Shown here: positions 7,653 through 16,176 of the stretch, piece after piece
Layout: each line of letters starts with the position of its first letter
Numbering within the stretch: the first letter of the stretch is position 1
Assembly (NCBI GenBank): GCA_001939945.1
Contig: MOEB01000002.1
Span: 62,001 to 126,000, forward strand
Length of the DNA: 64,000 bases
Direction: 5' to 3'
From: Aerophototrophica crusticola
Lineage (GTDB): Bacteria > Pseudomonadota > Alphaproteobacteria > Azospirillales > Azospirillaceae
Position numbers and translations under genes: made by a program
Notes under the pieces: model-generated
What the model was told of the DNA's origin: nothing
Database searches by the model: none
Seen by the model: the letters and a program-made list of their open reading frames with translations, nothing else

Positions 7653-8438
7653 TCAGCGGAGCTGGCTGACCGACTGGAGCATCTGGTCGGTGGTGCTGAT
7701 GACCTTGGAGTTCATCTCGTACGCCCGCTGGGCTGTGATCAGGCTGGTGATCTCGGAGACGATGTTGACGTTGGAGGTCTCCAGCGCCTCCTGCATCAGC
7801 CGGCCATAGCCGGGGGCGCCGGGATTGCCGGCCACCGCCTGCCCTGACGCGGGGGTCTCCAGGTACAGGTTGTCGCCGATGGCCTCCAGGCCGCCATTGT
7901 TCGGGAAGACCGCCAGCTGGATCTGGCCCACGTTCTGCGGCTCGGTCTGGCCGTCCAGCTTCACCAGCACCTCACCGTTGGCGTTCACGGTGATGTCCAC
8001 GGCGTTCTGCGGCACCACCAGGCCCGGCTGGACCTGGTAGCCGTCGGCGGTGACCACCGTGCCCTCGGCATTCAGCTGGAAGGACCCGGCGCGGGTGTAG
8101 GCGGTGTCGCCGTTCGGCAGCAGGATCTGGAAATAGCCCTGGCCGTTGATGGCGAGGTCCAGCTTGTTCCCGGTGACGGAGATGTTGCCCTGCTCGTTGA
8201 TCCGGTAGACGGCGGTGGTCTTCACGCCGGCGCCGATCTGGATGCCGGACGGCACGACCGTGCCCGCGTCGGAGGAGGTGGAGCCGACCCGGCGCTGGTT
8301 CTGGTACAGCAGGTCCGTGAACTCGGCCCGCTGCCGCTTGAACCCGGTCGTGGTCATGTTGGCGATGTTGTTGGAGATGGTCTCCACGTTCAGCTGCTGG
8401 GCCAGCATGCCCGTGGCGCCGATGCTGAGGCTGCGCAT
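7653..8438 (-). CDS. flgG: Flagellar distal rod protein FlgG
   Basis: This is a 261-residue axial protein. The N-terminus reads MRSLSIGATGMLAQQLNVET then ISNNIANMTTTGFKR, the rod/hook motif that forms half of the coiled coil. The C-terminus ends with SLITAQRAYEMNSKVISTTD, the partner helix. The length equals the FlgG family norm (about 260). FlgG builds the distal rod that passes through the P and L rings. It lies 14 bases after flgF in the same operon. Confidence 0.96.
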   Translation of the reverse strand: MRSLSIGATGMLAQQLNVETISNNIANMTTTGFKRQRAEFTDLLYQNQRRVGSTSSDAGTVVPSGIQIGAGVKTTAVYRINEQGNISVTGNKLDLAINGQGYFQILLPNGDTAYTRAGSFQLNAEGTVVTADGYQVQPGLVVPQNAVDITVNANGEVLVKLDGQTEPQNVGQIQLAVFPNNGGLEAIGDNLYLETPASGQAVAGNPGAPGYGRLMQEALETSNVNIVSEITSLITAQRAYEMNSKVISTTDQMLQSVSQLR

Positions 8439-8452
8439 TGTCCGGCCCTCCT

Positions 8453-9175
8453 TTACTGGGTCTTCGCAAGGGTGCGGACCGCGCCGCGGATCCGCTCATG
8501 TTCGTTGTCCAGCATCCGCTGCACCGACTGGTAGCTGCGGACCACGTCGATCATCTGGGTCATCTCGACCACGGACTGCACGTTGCTGCCTTCCAGGGCG
8601 CCCTGGGCCACCTGGGGGGTGGCCACCGGCTGCTCTTCCTGGTCGGTGGTGTAGAGGCCGCCGCCCAGCTCTTGCAGGCGCTGCTCGTCGGCGAAGGTCA
8701 CGACCTTCAGCTTGCCCAGCGGGCCCTGCTCGGTCTCGACGCCGCCGTCGCCCTTGATGCTGATGTTGGTGGCGTCGGCGGGGATGACGATGCGCTGGCC
8801 GCCCTCGGTCAGCAGCGGCAGGCCGTTGCGGTCCACCAGCTCCCGGTCGTTGTTCAGCTGGAAGCTGCCGCCGCGGGTGTAGCGGGTGCCGGACAGGGTC
8901 TCGACGCCGAAGTAGCCCTCGCCGCGGATGGCCACGTCCAGCGGGTTGCTGGTGACGTTGATGGGGCCGGCCTGGGTGTTGCGCATCAGGCCGAAGTCCT
9001 GGACGAAGCTCATCCGGTCGCCCTGGCGGTCCGGGCGCTCCAGGTACTCCAGGAAAAGCATGCGCTGGGCCTTGAACCCTGTGGTGTTCATGTTGGCGAT
9101 GTTGTTGGAGACCACCTCCATCTGCCGCCGCAGCGCTTCCTGCCGGGAGAGGGTGATGTAGATTGAGGTTTCCAT
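8453..9175 (-). CDS. flgF: Flagellar proximal rod protein FlgF
   Basis: This 240-residue rod protein starts METSIYITLSRQEALRRQME followed by VVSNNIANMNTTGFKAQR. It closes with VVEMTQMIDVVRSYQSVQRM, the paired N- and C-terminal helices of flagellar axial proteins. Its length and motifs separate it from FlgG. It is the first gene of flgF-flgG-flgA-flgH, with a sigma-54 promoter 57 bases upstream of the ATG. Gene order matches that of many alphaproteobacteria. Confidence 0.93.
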   Translation of the reverse strand: METSIYITLSRQEALRRQMEVVSNNIANMNTTGFKAQRMLFLEYLERPDRQGDRMSFVQDFGLMRNTQAGPINVTSNPLDVAIRGEGYFGVETLSGTRYTRGGSFQLNNDRELVDRNGLPLLTEGGQRIVIPADATNISIKGDGGVETEQGPLGKLKVVTFADEQRLQELGGGLYTTDQEEQPVATPQVAQGALEGSNVQSVVEMTQMIDVVRSYQSVQRMLDNEHERIRGAVRTLAKTQ

Positions 9176-9232
9176 CGCCTGCCTCGAACCTTCGCTTGCC
9201 GGCCAGCCGCCGGACGTTCCGGGCAGACCATA

Positions 9233-9248
9233 TGCAGACAGCGTGCCA
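9233..9248 (-). promoter_or_regulatory. Sigma-54 promoter of flgF-flgG-flgA-flgH
   Basis: The minus strand reads TGGCACGCTGTCTGCA, with a perfect TGGCACG -24 element, GG-N10-GC spacing and -12 element CTGCA (one mismatch to TTGCA). The predicted start lies near 9222, giving a leader of about 47 bases to flgF. Confidence 0.8.
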
Positions 9249-9396
9249 AGTCAGGATTTGTGCGGGTTCCCACGGGGTGGCGGCAGATTTTTCCGCCCTT
9301 GTCCAACAGGGGTCGGCATGGGATCCGGCGACAGGGGCGGGGTGATGGCCCTTCAGGTCATCCCAAGGCTTTCCCTTGCGGCCGACACCAGGGGGA

Positions 9397-9426
9397 AAGG
9401 AACGCCTGCCTAGGTCAGCGTTCCTT
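9397..9426 (-). terminator. Hairpin spanning the stop codon of the peptide-binding protein gene
   Basis: A perfect 9-bp stem (AAGGAACGC/GCGTTCCTT) encloses a 12-base loop that contains the stop codon of the gene ending at 9415. It is followed on the minus strand by a pyrimidine run without a true U-tract, so termination is only suggested. Confidence 0.4.
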
Positions 9427-11049
9427 GCGGTCGGCCACCGTCTCCGGCGCCAGCGACAGGTAACGGGACGGGTGGATGTCGCGCAGATTGTCCTGCCAGC
9501 CGCGCACCGTGGGCGCTACCAGCCGGCGGCTGGCGGGATAGAGCACGGGAACCACCGCCATGTCGGCCAGCAGCCTTGCCTCCGCCGCCCTCAGGCCGGC
9601 CAGGTGGCCGGGCATGTCCGGCGCGTCGTTGGCCCGTTTCAGCAACTCGGCGAAGGGCTTCCCGCCATAGCCGGCGCTGTCCAGCGCGCCCGGGCGGAAC
9701 GGCTCCAGGAAACGCGCAAGCTGGGGCGTGGACTGGATGCGGAGCAGGATGTCCTGGAAGTCCCGTCGGCGGAGGCGCTCCACGACGTCGCGCGCCTCGT
9801 CATTCTCAAGCCGGGTCCGCACGCCCAGCAGTTCCCGCCACCGGCGGCTGATGGCCACCACGACGGCCTTGTTGCTCTCCCCGCTGGGATAGAGCAGGTG
9901 CACGGTGAGGGGCTTGTCCGGCCCATAGCCGGCGGCGGCATACAGTTCCCTGGCCTTTGCCTCCCGCGCCGCGCGGTCCAGCCCCGCCCAGGGACCCGGC
10001 GGGGGCTGGTAGCCATCCAGTCCCGGCGGGATCAGCGTCTCGGCCGGCCGGGCGCCCTCGCCGGCGTCAGCGGCCAGGGCCTCCCGGTCGATGGCCAGCG
10101 ACAGCGCCTCACGCAGCCGCGTGTCGTCCTTCCAGGGGGCCAGGGTCTGGTTGAAGACCAGCGACATGGTCTGCGCCCGGGGCACGATGCGCAGGGAATC
10201 CGCCAGTTGCCGCTGCACCCAGGTCGTGTGCCCCGTGGGCAGGGTGCTGGTTACATGCAGGGTCCCCGCCCGGAACTCCCGCAACTCGGCCTGCGGGTCC
10301 TCGACCAAATGCATCACGACCCCATCCAGGGCGACATCGCGGGCCGCGTGGAAATGCGGGTTGCGGACCAGCCGGTGGCTGGTGCCGGGCACCGTCTCCA
10401 CCAGCATGAAGGGCCCGTTACCGACCAGCTTCCCTGCCTGGAATGCCCGGACCCCTTCGGCCTGTAGCGACGCCTTGTGGATGGGATAGGCGGTGCGGCC
10501 CGCCAGCACGACGGACAGGGTGGGGGCCGGTTGGTCCAGCGTGATCTCCAGGACCAACCGGTCCACGGCCCGCACGCCCAAGGCCGACGGGGGCAGGTCG
10601 CCGCGGAAGACCTGCCGGGCATTCCGGATCGGGAACAGCAGGTCGGGGGAGAAGGGCCGGATCGGCTGGGCCAAGGCCCGGCGCAGGCCATAGACGAAAT
10701 CTTCCGCCGTCACCGGGCTGCCGTCGGACCATTTGCCCGCGGCGCGGAGTTGGAAGGTCCAGGTCAGCCCGTCCTCGCTGGTGCTCCAGGTCTCCGCGGC
10801 TCCGGCCACCAGGTTTCCGCCAGCGTCCCATGCCAGCAACCCTTCATACAGGTCGCCCAGGACCCGGTCGGCGGTGGGGGACGTGGCCCGATGCGGGTCC
10901 AGCAGGTCCGGTTCGCGGCCCACGCTGATGTGGAGGACGCTTCCCCTGTCGACGGTACGCGCCGTCTGCCCCGTGCCGGGCGGGACCAGGCAGAGGACCA
11001 GGAATGCCAGGAAGGCAAGCAGTCGCGGGACGGAAGGGGCGGTGCGCAT
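9415..11049 (-). CDS. Extracellular peptide/oligopeptide-binding lipoprotein-like protein (SBP family 5), orphan
   Basis: This 544-residue protein has an N-terminal hydrophobic signal segment (PRLLAFLAFLVLCLVPPGTG). The family-5 solute-binding fold follows: GREPDLLDPHRATSPTADRV near the N-terminus, then TWSTSEDGLTWTFQLR and WSDGSPVTAEDFVYGLRRAL, typical of OppA/MppA. It should bind peptides in the periplasm. No permease or ATPase genes adjoin it, so it must use a transporter encoded elsewhere or act as a sensor. The start was set at the ATG 11047-11049, which gives a proper signal peptide; an upstream in-frame ATG would add 28 residues of poor signal character. The ligand cannot be told from sequence. 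Confidence 0.8.
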   Translation of the reverse strand: MRTAPSVPRLLAFLAFLVLCLVPPGTGQTARTVDRGSVLHISVGREPDLLDPHRATSPTADRVLGDLYEGLLAWDAGGNLVAGAAETWSTSEDGLTWTFQLRAAGKWSDGSPVTAEDFVYGLRRALAQPIRPFSPDLLFPIRNARQVFRGDLPPSALGVRAVDRLVLEITLDQPAPTLSVVLAGRTAYPIHKASLQAEGVRAFQAGKLVGNGPFMLVETVPGTSHRLVRNPHFHAARDVALDGVVMHLVEDPQAELREFRAGTLHVTSTLPTGHTTWVQRQLADSLRIVPRAQTMSLVFNQTLAPWKDDTRLREALSLAIDREALAADAGEGARPAETLIPPGLDGYQPPPGPWAGLDRAAREAKARELYAAAGYGPDKPLTVHLLYPSGESNKAVVVAISRRWRELLGVRTRLENDEARDVVERLRRRDFQDILLRIQSTPQLARFLEPFRPGALDSAGYGGKPFAELLKRANDAPDMPGHLAGLRAAEARLLADMAVVPVLYPASRRLVAPTVRGWQDNLRDIHPSRYLSLAPETVADRKER

Positions 11050-11166
11050 CGTCGGGACCAGGGCAGGGGCCCATGACGATGGGGCGGGGGCGGGGCCGCC
11101 GTCCACGGTGCGGAAGCGTGCCCCCATCAGCACCGGCCCACCCCTCCCGGTTGCCCATTCGGCACG

Positions 11167-11196
11167 AAAAAGGGCGGCGGGTATCCCCCGCCGCCC
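11167..11196 (-). terminator. Terminator of the cyclophilin gene
   Basis: A 10-bp GC stem (GGGCGGCGGG/CCCGCCGCCC) with a 5-base loop is followed on the minus strand by five T. It lies 30 bases beyond the stop of the peptidyl-prolyl isomerase gene. Confidence 0.85.
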
Positions 11197-11225
11197 TGGT
11201 TGGCCGGATCGTTCCGGGAGGTCGG

Positions 11226-11705
11226 TCAGGCCGCCGCCGCGTCCGCAGCAACCTGCAGCTTGACGATCTTGTCGGGGTCGCGGACCTCCCCGTTGCGGCC
11301 TTGGCCGCGCTTGATCTTGTCCACGGCTTCCATGCCCTCGGTCACCTGGCCCCAGACGGTGTACTGGCCGTCCAGGAAGCGGCTGTCCTTGAAGCAGATG
11401 AAGAACTGGCTGTCGGCGCTGTTCGGGCTGGCCGCGCGGGCCATGGAGCAGGTGCCGCGCACATGCGGCTCCCGGCTGAACTCCGCCGGGATGTTCTGGC
11501 CGCTGCCGCCGGTGCCGTTGCCGTCCGGGTCGCCGCCCTGGGCCATGAAGCCCTCGATCACCCGGTGGAAAGCCAGCCCGTCATAGAAGCCCTGGCGGGT
11601 CAGTTCCTTGATCCGCGCCACGTGCTTGGGCGCCAGGTCCGGACGCAGCTTGATCACGACCCGGCCGTGCTCCAGGTCCATGTACAGGGTGTTCTCCAGG
11701 TCCAT
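11226..11705 (-). CDS. Cyclophilin-type peptidyl-prolyl cis-trans isomerase
   Basis: This is a 159-residue cytoplasmic cyclophilin with no signal peptide. The core motifs are all present: GLAFHRVIEGFMAQGGDPDG carries the catalytic Arg, Phe and Gln, and ADSQFFICFKDSRFLDGQYT carries the second half of the active site. It catalyses proline isomerisation in protein folding (PpiB-like). The start at 11703-11705 has AAGGAT upstream. A longer open frame extends into antisense of the next gene and is a shadow. It has its own terminator and is divergent from ydbH. Confidence 0.93.
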   Translation of the reverse strand: MDLENTLYMDLEHGRVVIKLRPDLAPKHVARIKELTRQGFYDGLAFHRVIEGFMAQGGDPDGNGTGGSGQNIPAEFSREPHVRGTCSMARAASPNSADSQFFICFKDSRFLDGQYTVWGQVTEGMEAVDKIKRGQGRNGEVRDPDKIVKLQVAADAAAA

Positions 11706-11885
11706 CGCCCGTATCCTTGTTGTCTGGTCGCGCCGCGGCGCCTTCCGGCCGGGACCATACAACCCTGCCGCTGCGTTGGGAACCATCCGGACGGCAAATC
11801 GTGCCAGGACAGGAACGGTTGCCATGCCTGCGCCATGCCGGGCCGGCCATGGTAAACTTTCGAATTCGAAACCGGACTTTCCTGG

Positions 11886-14342
11886 ATGACCCGAGCCGCC
11901 CGCCACCGCCTGAGCCGCCTTGCCGCCAGCCTGACCGGCCTGCTGGCGTTGGCGCTGTTGGCCGGGGTCTGGTGGCTGCCCCGGCTGGTGGAGGACCGGG
12001 CCGCGGCAGCCCTGCGGGAAGCCGGCTTCCCGGACGGGGCGGTGGTGCTGGACAGCATCAGCACCACCCGCGCGTCCGGCGGGCTGAAACTGGCCGGGGA
12101 CCAGGGCATCGACCGGGTGGAGGCGACATACGGCCTGTCGGGGCTTCTGGCCGGGCGCCTCGACACGGTGCTGGTTCAGGGAGCCCGCGTTCGCTTGCTT
12201 CTGGACGGTGGGGGCGTCCGGGTCGAGGGACAGCAACCCGTGGCTGGGCCCGAACCCTCTGGTGAGATCAGCCTTCCCGTGGACCGGCTGGAAATTCGCG
12301 ACTCCCGTCTCACCCTGCTGACGGAGGCAGGGGCGATCGAAGTTCCCCTGGCCGCCACCCTGATCCGGGGTGAGGCTGGCGTGGTCGGCGGCGAGGCTAC
12401 CCTGGGCCTGCAAGGGGCCGGGCTGCGCAGTGACATCGCGATCCGGGCAACCCGAAACGCGGACGGCAGCCTTGCTGCCGACTTCACCGTGACGCCCACC
12501 GGGGAGGGGCCCGCCCGGCTGGAAGGGCGCGGTCAGTTCGCCTGGTCCGGCCAGGGCCTGCCGCTGGGCACGGCCGACCTGTCCCTCACCGGATTCGCCT
12601 TGCCGAGCGGCGGGACGGCCGTCGGCGCCCTCGCCTGGGTCGGCGAGGAAAAGGGCCAGTCCCTGGCGTTGGACGCCAAGGCGGCGGGCTGGGGTGCCCT
12701 GGACGCCAAGGCGGCACTCGCCCCCGGCAGCACGGCGGCCGACCCCTCGGTCACCTTCCAGGCGGCGGGCAAGGGCGTGACGCTGCCGGGCTGGCTGACT
12801 GACGCCTCCTTCACCGTTGCCGGCCAGGCCAATGCGGCCGGGGAAGGCTGGCGCATCGACCTGCCTCAAGGCGCCACCTTTGCCGGCAAACCCGCCCCCG
12901 CCCTGCGGGGCCGCCTGCCGGAAGCCGTTGGCCCAGGCCCCCTCCGCCTCACCCTGCGGCCGTTGGGGAAGGGGCCTGTGGTCCTGACGGTGCGGCAGGC
13001 GGAGGAGGGGATGTCGGCAGACATCGGCAAGTCTGGCTTCGGCCTCGAACTCGGTGATGTCGCCGCTGGCGGCGCGCTGGAGTCGGCGGTGGTGCGCTGG
13101 GCCGACGATGGGCTGGCCGACGTCGGGCTTGTTATTTCCGGCACGACCTTGTCGGCGGAGCCCTTCGCCCTGTCCGCCCGCGGCCTGTCCCTGGACGCAC
13201 GTTACCGTCCGGGCCAGTCGACCCCGGTGCAGGCCAAGGCCCGCGCGGACAGCCTGCGGGTCGGCGGCGACACGCCGCTGGTCGCGCCCCTGGCCGTAAC
13301 CGCCAGCCTGTCCGGCGACCCGGCGGGCACCCTATCCTTCGTGGGCGAGGGATCCGCCCTGGACGGCCGGATGGTCATTGACGTGGCCGGGAAGCAGCAT
13401 GTGGGAAAGGGCTGGGGCAGCGCCAAGGCTACCCTGCACCCGATCCGTTTCCTGCCCAACGGCCCGCCGCCCACCGCCTATTTCCCCCTGCTGGAAGGCT
13501 GGGCGGAAGAGGGGCGGGGCAGCCTCGGCGCAGTGGCAGAACTGGGCTGGGGCAAGGGCGCGCCCGCCGGCTCTGCCCGGCTGACGCTGGACGGCCTTGC
13601 GCTGACAGGCCCCTCCCTGGCGGTGCAGGGGCTCAACGGCGTGCTCACCGCCGCCAGCCTGCAACCCCTCGCCACGGATGGGGAGCAGACGGTGGAAGTC
13701 AGCCTGCTGGACATCGGCCTGCCCCTGAGGGACGGGAAAATCCGCTTCGCCCTGGGGAAGGACCAGCGTCTTGCCCTGCGCCAGGCGACCTTTGCCTGGG
13801 CCGGTGGCACGGTGCGGGCGGCACCTTTCGAATCAGGACTGTCGGACCCGAGGCACACCGTGGTGCTGGAGGCTGAGGGGCTGGGGTTGGGCCCGGTGCT
13901 GGAACTGGCCGGGGTGGACGGGCTCCAGGCGGATGGCAGGCTGGCCGGGCGCATCCCCGTCGTCATCGCCGGCCGCGACATCCGCTTCGACGATGGCAAG
14001 CTGGAGGCGGTGGGTCCTGGCAGCATCCGCTACGACCCCGCCAAGCCGCCCGCTTTCCTGAGCGCGGCCAAGAATGACAGCACCGGGCTGGTCCTGGAGG
14101 TGCTCCAGAACTTCCGCTACAAGACCCTGGCCCTGCTGATCGACGGGGCGGCGGGGCGGGAGATGACGGTAGCCCTGCGGGTGGAGGGGGCGAACCCCGA
14201 CTTCTATGGCGGCTACCCGGTGAAGCTGAACGTCAACCTTTCCGGCGCGCTGTACACCATCCTGCGCCGGGGCCTCGGCGCCTACCGTATTCCTGACACG
14301 ATCCGCGGGCAGATTGAGCAGCAAGGAAAAGGGAACCCATGA
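11886..14342 (+). CDS. ydbH: YdbH-family AsmA-like intermembrane lipid-transport protein
   Basis: This 818-residue protein has one N-terminal membrane segment (about residues 10-32). A long beta-rich periplasmic body follows, with repeated short strands, as in AsmA-like bridge proteins. The C-terminal part includes IRFDDGKLEAVGPGSIRYDP and TVALRVEGANPDFYGGYPVK, the YdbH (formerly 'dicarboxylate transport') C-terminal domain. In E. coli, YdbH acts redundantly with TamB and YhdP to move phospholipids to the outer membrane and pairs with the lipoprotein YnbE. The stop overlaps the next gene in ATGA, and a YnbE-like and a YdbL-like gene follow in the E. coli order. Confidence 0.85.
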   Translation: MTRAARHRLSRLAASLTGLLALALLAGVWWLPRLVEDRAAAALREAGFPDGAVVLDSISTTRASGGLKLAGDQGIDRVEATYGLSGLLAGRLDTVLVQGARVRLLLDGGGVRVEGQQPVAGPEPSGEISLPVDRLEIRDSRLTLLTEAGAIEVPLAATLIRGEAGVVGGEATLGLQGAGLRSDIAIRATRNADGSLAADFTVTPTGEGPARLEGRGQFAWSGQGLPLGTADLSLTGFALPSGGTAVGALAWVGEEKGQSLALDAKAAGWGALDAKAALAPGSTAADPSVTFQAAGKGVTLPGWLTDASFTVAGQANAAGEGWRIDLPQGATFAGKPAPALRGRLPEAVGPGPLRLTLRPLGKGPVVLTVRQAEEGMSADIGKSGFGLELGDVAAGGALESAVVRWADDGLADVGLVISGTTLSAEPFALSARGLSLDARYRPGQSTPVQAKARADSLRVGGDTPLVAPLAVTASLSGDPAGTLSFVGEGSALDGRMVIDVAGKQHVGKGWGSAKATLHPIRFLPNGPPPTAYFPLLEGWAEEGRGSLGAVAELGWGKGAPAGSARLTLDGLALTGPSLAVQGLNGVLTAASLQPLATDGEQTVEVSLLDIGLPLRDGKIRFALGKDQRLALRQATFAWAGGTVRAAPFESGLSDPRHTVVLEAEGLGLGPVLELAGVDGLQADGRLAGRIPVVIAGRDIRFDDGKLEAVGPGSIRYDPAKPPAFLSAAKNDSTGLVLEVLQNFRYKTLALLIDGAAGREMTVALRVEGANPDFYGGYPVKLNVNLSGALYTILRRGLGAYRIPDTIRGQIEQQGKGNP

Positions 14343-14554
14343 CCGTGAGACCAACCCTCCTGCTGCTGCCCGCCCTGGGCCTGCTCGCCGCCTGCTCCCC
14401 CACCGTGAAGGTGCAGGCCCCGGACAAGCCCATCGAGATCAACCTGAACATCCGGGTGGAGCAGGAGGTCCGGGTCAAGATCGACCGGGAGCTGGACCAG
14501 GTGTTCCAGAACAACCCGGAACTGTTCGGCCTCCCGTCGGAGAAGAAGAAATGA
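14339..14554 (+). CDS. ynbE: YnbE-like small outer-membrane lipoprotein
   Basis: This 71-residue lipoprotein has the lipobox LAAC (Cys19). The mature part contains IEINLNIRVEQEVRVKIDRE, a strand-rich segment characteristic of YnbE. In E. coli, YnbE continues the beta-groove of YdbH at the outer membrane, so the pair spans the periplasm. The start overlaps the ydbH stop (ATGA) and its stop overlaps the ydbL start (ATGA), so all three are translationally coupled. Assignment rests on size, lipobox, motif and operon order, which agree. Confidence 0.82.
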   Translation: MTVRPTLLLLPALGLLAACSPTVKVQAPDKPIEINLNIRVEQEVRVKIDRELDQVFQNNPELFGLPSEKKK

Positions 14555-14898
14555 GCCCGCGTCGCCTTCTTGCCGTCCTCGCCCTGGTGCTCGCCACCCT
14601 GCTGGGCGGCGGCATGCCCGCCTTAGCCCAGGACGACCTCGCCTCCGCCAAGGCGCAGGGGTTAGTGGGGGAAAGGCCGGACGGGCTGGTCGGCACCGTT
14701 GCCGATGCCGTGCCCGCCCCCGTGGCCGCCCTGGTGGAACGGGTGAACGCCGAGCGCCGCAAGCAGTACGGCCAAGTGGCCCAGAGCACCGGTCGCCCGG
14801 TGCAGGAGGTCCAGGCCATCGCTGGCGACAAGCTGGTCGCCAACACCCCCTCCGGCCAGTACGTGATGAACGCGGCCGGACGCTGGGTGAAGAAGTGA
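14551..14898 (+). CDS. ydbL: YdbL-like periplasmic protein (DUF1318)
   Basis: This 115-residue exported protein has a signal peptide (RRLLAVLALVLATLLGGG, cleaved near PALAQ). It then has AKAQGLVGERPDGLVGTVAD and a C-terminal half with VNAERRKQYGQVAQSTGRPV, the DUF1318/YdbL pattern. In E. coli YdbL is the third partner of YdbH and YnbE and is thought to help their assembly. The ATG overlaps the ynbE stop. It is convergent with the dehydrogenase gene that ends at 14903, with only four bases between them. Confidence 0.85.
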   Translation: MSPRRLLAVLALVLATLLGGGMPALAQDDLASAKAQGLVGERPDGLVGTVADAVPAPVAALVERVNAERRKQYGQVAQSTGRPVQEVQAIAGDKLVANTPSGQYVMNAAGRWVKK

Positions 14899-14902
14899 GG
14901 TA

Positions 14903-16081
14903 TTACGGCAGCTTTCCCTCAAGCGCGTTCATGTAGATGCCGCTGACCCCTTCCTCCGTCAGCGGCACGGGGTTGGTGGCGGCGAAGGGGTCGGCCAGGG
15001 CGGCGGCCACCAGGGGGCGGACCCGGGCCTCGTCCAGGCCGAGGCCGCGGAGCGTGTGGGGGATGCCCAACTCCTGCCGCAGGGACAGCAGGCAGTGCAG
15101 GAATCCCTCGAACCCGCCCTTTTCCAATCCGACATAGGCAGCCAGCCGGTCGATGCGACCCTCCACGGCCGGGCGGTTATGGACCAGCACATAGGGTGTC
15201 AGCACCGCCGTGGCCAGGCCGTGGTGGGCGTTGGTCAAGGCGGCGATGGGGTCCGTCAGGGCCTGCACCGCGCCCAGGCCGCGGCGGAAGGCGATGCCGC
15301 CCAGGGCCGCCGCGGCCAGCATCATGGACCGGGCCATCAGGTCATGGCCGTTGCGGTAGGCATTGCCCAGGTTGGCGCGGACCAGCCGCACCCCCTCCGC
15401 CGCGATGCCCTCCGCCGCCGGGTCGAAGCCGGGGGCGCAGAAGGCCTCCAGGTTGTGTGTCAGCGCGTTCATCCCCGTGGCCGCCGTCAGGTTGGGCGGC
15501 AGGTCGATGGTCAGCACCGGGTCCAGGATGGCTACCGCCGGCATCAGCGCGGGATGGCGCAACACGCGCCGCTGCCGTGTCTCCGGGTCCGTGATGACGG
15601 CGGTGGAACGTACCTCCGCCCCGCTGCCGGCGGTGGTCGGTACGGCGATCAGCGGTGGTGGCGGCGTCGGCGTGGGCACCGCGGCCATGGCGTCGTCCAC
15701 CTCCGCCCGCCAGGGGTCGTTCAGGCCCGTGGCCATCAGCCCAACGACCTTGGCGACGTCGATCGCGCTGCCGCCCCCGAAGGCCACCAGCCCGTCATGG
15801 CGCCCGGCCTTGTAGGCCGACAGTCCAGCCTCCGCATGGCGCAGGGTCGGGTTGGACCGGATGTCGGAGAAGACGGCCACCTCGATCCCCTGTCCGGCAC
15901 AGGATGACAGTACCTGGCGCAGGATGCCCAGCCCTGCCACGCCCGGGTCGGTCACCAACAGGGGCCGCTCCATGCCGTGGTGTCGGCATAGGCTTGGCAG
16001 TTCCTGCACCCGTCCCACCCCGAACCGAACCGGAATCGGTTCCGACCAGTCAGCCCGCAGGGTATTGACGTCGCCTTCCAT
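14903..16081 (-). CDS. Iron-containing alcohol dehydrogenase family protein with altered metal site
   Basis: This 392-residue protein has the group III alcohol dehydrogenase fold: nucleotide-binding DGLVAFGGGSAIDVAK near residue 105, VPTTAGSGAEVRSTAVITD near 150, and a helical metal-binding half. The usual metal ligands are only partly kept. The position of the canonical Asp is Asn205 (ATGMNALTH), the next His is kept (His209), the third ligand is Gln273 and the neighbouring catalytic His is Asp277 (AVQALTDP), while the last His (His287) is kept. The substitutions are clear in the DNA. It may be inactive as a metal-dependent dehydrogenase or use another chemistry. No operon partner is evident, and the substrate is unknown. 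Confidence 0.82.
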   Translation of the reverse strand: MEGDVNTLRADWSEPIPVRFGVGRVQELPSLCRHHGMERPLLVTDPGVAGLGILRQVLSSCAGQGIEVAVFSDIRSNPTLRHAEAGLSAYKAGRHDGLVAFGGGSAIDVAKVVGLMATGLNDPWRAEVDDAMAAVPTPTPPPPLIAVPTTAGSGAEVRSTAVITDPETRQRRVLRHPALMPAVAILDPVLTIDLPPNLTAATGMNALTHNLEAFCAPGFDPAAEGIAAEGVRLVRANLGNAYRNGHDLMARSMMLAAAALGGIAFRRGLGAVQALTDPIAALTNAHHGLATAVLTPYVLVHNRPAVEGRIDRLAAYVGLEKGGFEGFLHCLLSLRQELGIPHTLRGLGLDEARVRPLVAAALADPFAATNPVPLTEEGVSGIYMNALEGKLP

Positions 16082-16176
16082 GTCCCGCTCCTCCGCTACC
16101 CCCTGACCGTGACAACATCAGGATAGCGGCCAGGATCACGGAATGGGGCGGGGGATAAGGGGAAGGGTGCCCGGGT

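Noticed and set aside
11226-12869. 547-codon frame apparently fusing the cyclophilin to a long N-terminal part
   Set aside because: The extra part is antisense to ydbH and crosses the divergent promoter region; the cyclophilin has its own ribosome site at 11705.
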